A program made the translations under genes and the position numbers. 6,126 bases of DNA from Candidatus Saccharimonadota bacterium. Its GTDB lineage: Bacteria; Patescibacteriota; Saccharimonadia; Saccharimonadales; UBA4665. The stretch spans positions 1 to 6,126 of the forward strand of contig JAQGGU010000063.1 in NCBI GenBank assembly GCA_028289265.1, read 5' to 3'. Numbering within the stretch: position 1 is the first letter of the stretch; each line of letters begins with the position of its first letter. Below are positions 5,174 through 6,126 of this stretch, piece after piece. The notes under the pieces were generated by a model, which did not search any database, was not told the DNA's origin, and saw nothing but the letters and a program-made list of their open reading frames with translations.

Positions 5174-6126
5174 ATGGAAACAGTCGCAGTTATATTTGGA
5201 GGCCGGTCGGCCGAACATGATGTATCGATAATAACCGCTATCGCAAGTATCATTAAACCCTTGGAACTCACCCGTAAATATCGGGTCGAAGCTATATATA
5301 TTGCCAAAGACGGGGCATGGTATTGGGATGACAAACTCAAGGATATAAACTTGTTTACCTCTGGTGCTATCAAAGATTTCCTTCATAAAACTCCCGCCGC
5401 ATCTGTTCAGTTTGATGGCGGTATGACGCTTATAAAATCTAGCGGTATCGCTGGCCGCAAGCAGCGACGAACTGTTGACATCGTCTTTCCGGCGATGCAT
5501 GGAACTTACGGCGAGGATGGCTCTTTGATGGGACTTCTAGACATGGCTGGCATACCCTACGTAGGTTGCGGGCAGGCCGCCAGCGTTATAGCTATGGATA
5601 AGGTACTCTCAAAACAAATAGCTCAAGCCCAGGCTATTCCCGTATCAGATTTTCGGTACTTCTCCCGCGAGGATATACAGCGGGACCCAACATTAGTTAG
5701 TAAGCGGTGCATGGAAAGATTAACCTTACCTATGTTTGTAAAACCGGCGCATCTGGGATCGAGTATTGGTATATCGCGCGTGACAAATGAGGTCGAACTT
5801 CGCAACGGGTTAGAGGTAGCTGCTCATTATGACGATAAGATTATTTTTGAAGAAGCCGTACAAAACCTCATAGAAGTTACGCTACCAATCATGGGTAACC
5901 ATCAACCGCAACCTGCATTGCTCGAGCAACCGATGACCAAGCCTGAGGACTTTTTCGATTTTGAAACTAAATATATGCAAGGCGGAAAGAAAGGCAAAAA
6001 GGGAGCTGACTCTAAAGGGGCGCAGGGGTATAGCAAACTTCCTGCTGAACTCCCTGGCCATTTATATCAAAAAGCAGAACAGACCGGTCTAGCTGTCTAC
6101 AGGGCACTGGGATGTAGCGGTACGGC
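5174..6126 (+). CDS. ddl: D-alanine--D-alanine ligase (Ddl), 3' partial
   Basis: This is an ATP-grasp enzyme making D-Ala-D-Ala in the cytoplasm for the MurF step; 317 codons are present and the window ends before the stop. The N-terminal IFGGRSAEHDVS (7-18) contains the Glu that binds the first D-Ala (E14). MHGTYGEDGSLMG (108-120), IPYVG (127-131) and MDK (141-143) are family signatures. KPAHLGSSIGI (190-200) supplies the active-site serine, and FDFETKY (261-267) is in the omega loop. Tyr267 lines up with Tyr216 of E. coli DdlB, the residue that is Phe or replaced in D-Ala-D-Lac ligases, so a dipeptide product is expected. A Lys/Gly-rich insertion (about 270-285) follows, as in some Gram-positive-type Ddl proteins. 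The last visible motif, ALGCSGT (311-317), precedes the metal-binding C-terminal part, which lies outside the window. ATG 5174 is supported by the promoter spacing and by homology starting at METVAVIFGG. Confidence 0.93.
   Translation, partial: METVAVIFGGRSAEHDVSIITAIASIIKPLELTRKYRVEAIYIAKDGAWYWDDKLKDINLFTSGAIKDFLHKTPAASVQFDGGMTLIKSSGIAGRKQRRTVDIVFPAMHGTYGEDGSLMGLLDMAGIPYVGCGQAASVIAMDKVLSKQIAQAQAIPVSDFRYFSREDIQRDPTLVSKRCMERLTLPMFVKPAHLGSSIGISRVTNEVELRNGLEVAAHYDDKIIFEEAVQNLIEVTLPIMGNHQPQPALLEQPMTKPEDFFDFETKYMQGGKKGKKGADSKGAQGYSKLPAELPGHLYQKAEQTGLAVYRALGCSGT

Noticed and set aside
5128..5500. Minus-strand open frames opposite Ddl, and similar ones opposite the ligases and hydrolase
   Set aside because: They are shadows of well-supported plus-strand genes and show no family motif.

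Overview
The window is two kinds of DNA joined near position 580. Bases 1 to about 582 are very GC-rich and look actinobacterial. They hold the 3' end of an unrecognised plus-strand reading frame and a minus-strand gene for a small protein with two helix-turn-helix repeats. From about 584 onward the DNA is much less GC-rich. It carries genes that look like those of Candidate Phyla Radiation bacteria, most likely Saccharibacteria (TM7): Mur ligases lacking the N-terminal UDP-binding domain, start codons just after -10 boxes, and long symmetrical A/T-edged terminators. This lineage call is an inference from protein style, not from a search. UGA is used as a stop, which fits Saccharibacteria and argues against the UGA-recoding CPR groups.

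The left part of the low-GC side (584-1606) is mostly non-coding. A strong terminator hairpin (584-621) is followed by an 18-bp hairpin (639-683), then the first copy of a 75-nt repeat (682-756), then a second strong terminator (757-796). A small gene for a glutamine-rich, probably helical protein (911-1285) comes next, with the window's only strong Shine-Dalgarno sequence. After it lies a second structured stretch that ends in the second repeat copy (1443-1517). The two copies differ at 4 of 75 positions, and none of the differences breaks the predicted stems. This looks like a repeated structured RNA or RNA-like element that I cannot name.

The right part (1607-6126) is a peptidoglycan-precursor cluster, all on the plus strand: a MurF-type ligase, an alpha/beta hydrolase, a second membrane-anchored MurF-like ligase whose start overlaps the hydrolase stop (ATGA), and D-alanine--D-alanine ligase (Ddl), cut off by the window end. 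Ddl makes the D-Ala-D-Ala dipeptide and MurF adds it to the UDP-MurNAc-tripeptide, so this is the last cytoplasmic part of stem-peptide synthesis. The hydrolase and the second ligase are not part of the textbook pathway. Their coupling suggests they act together on a related, possibly membrane-bound, substrate.

Three of the four cluster genes (MurF, hydrolase, Ddl) have a TATAAT or TATACT box 6-9 nt before the ATG and no Shine-Dalgarno sequence, which points to leaderless or nearly leaderless mRNAs. The Ddl promoter also contains three TAATTG boxes at an exact 13-nt period.
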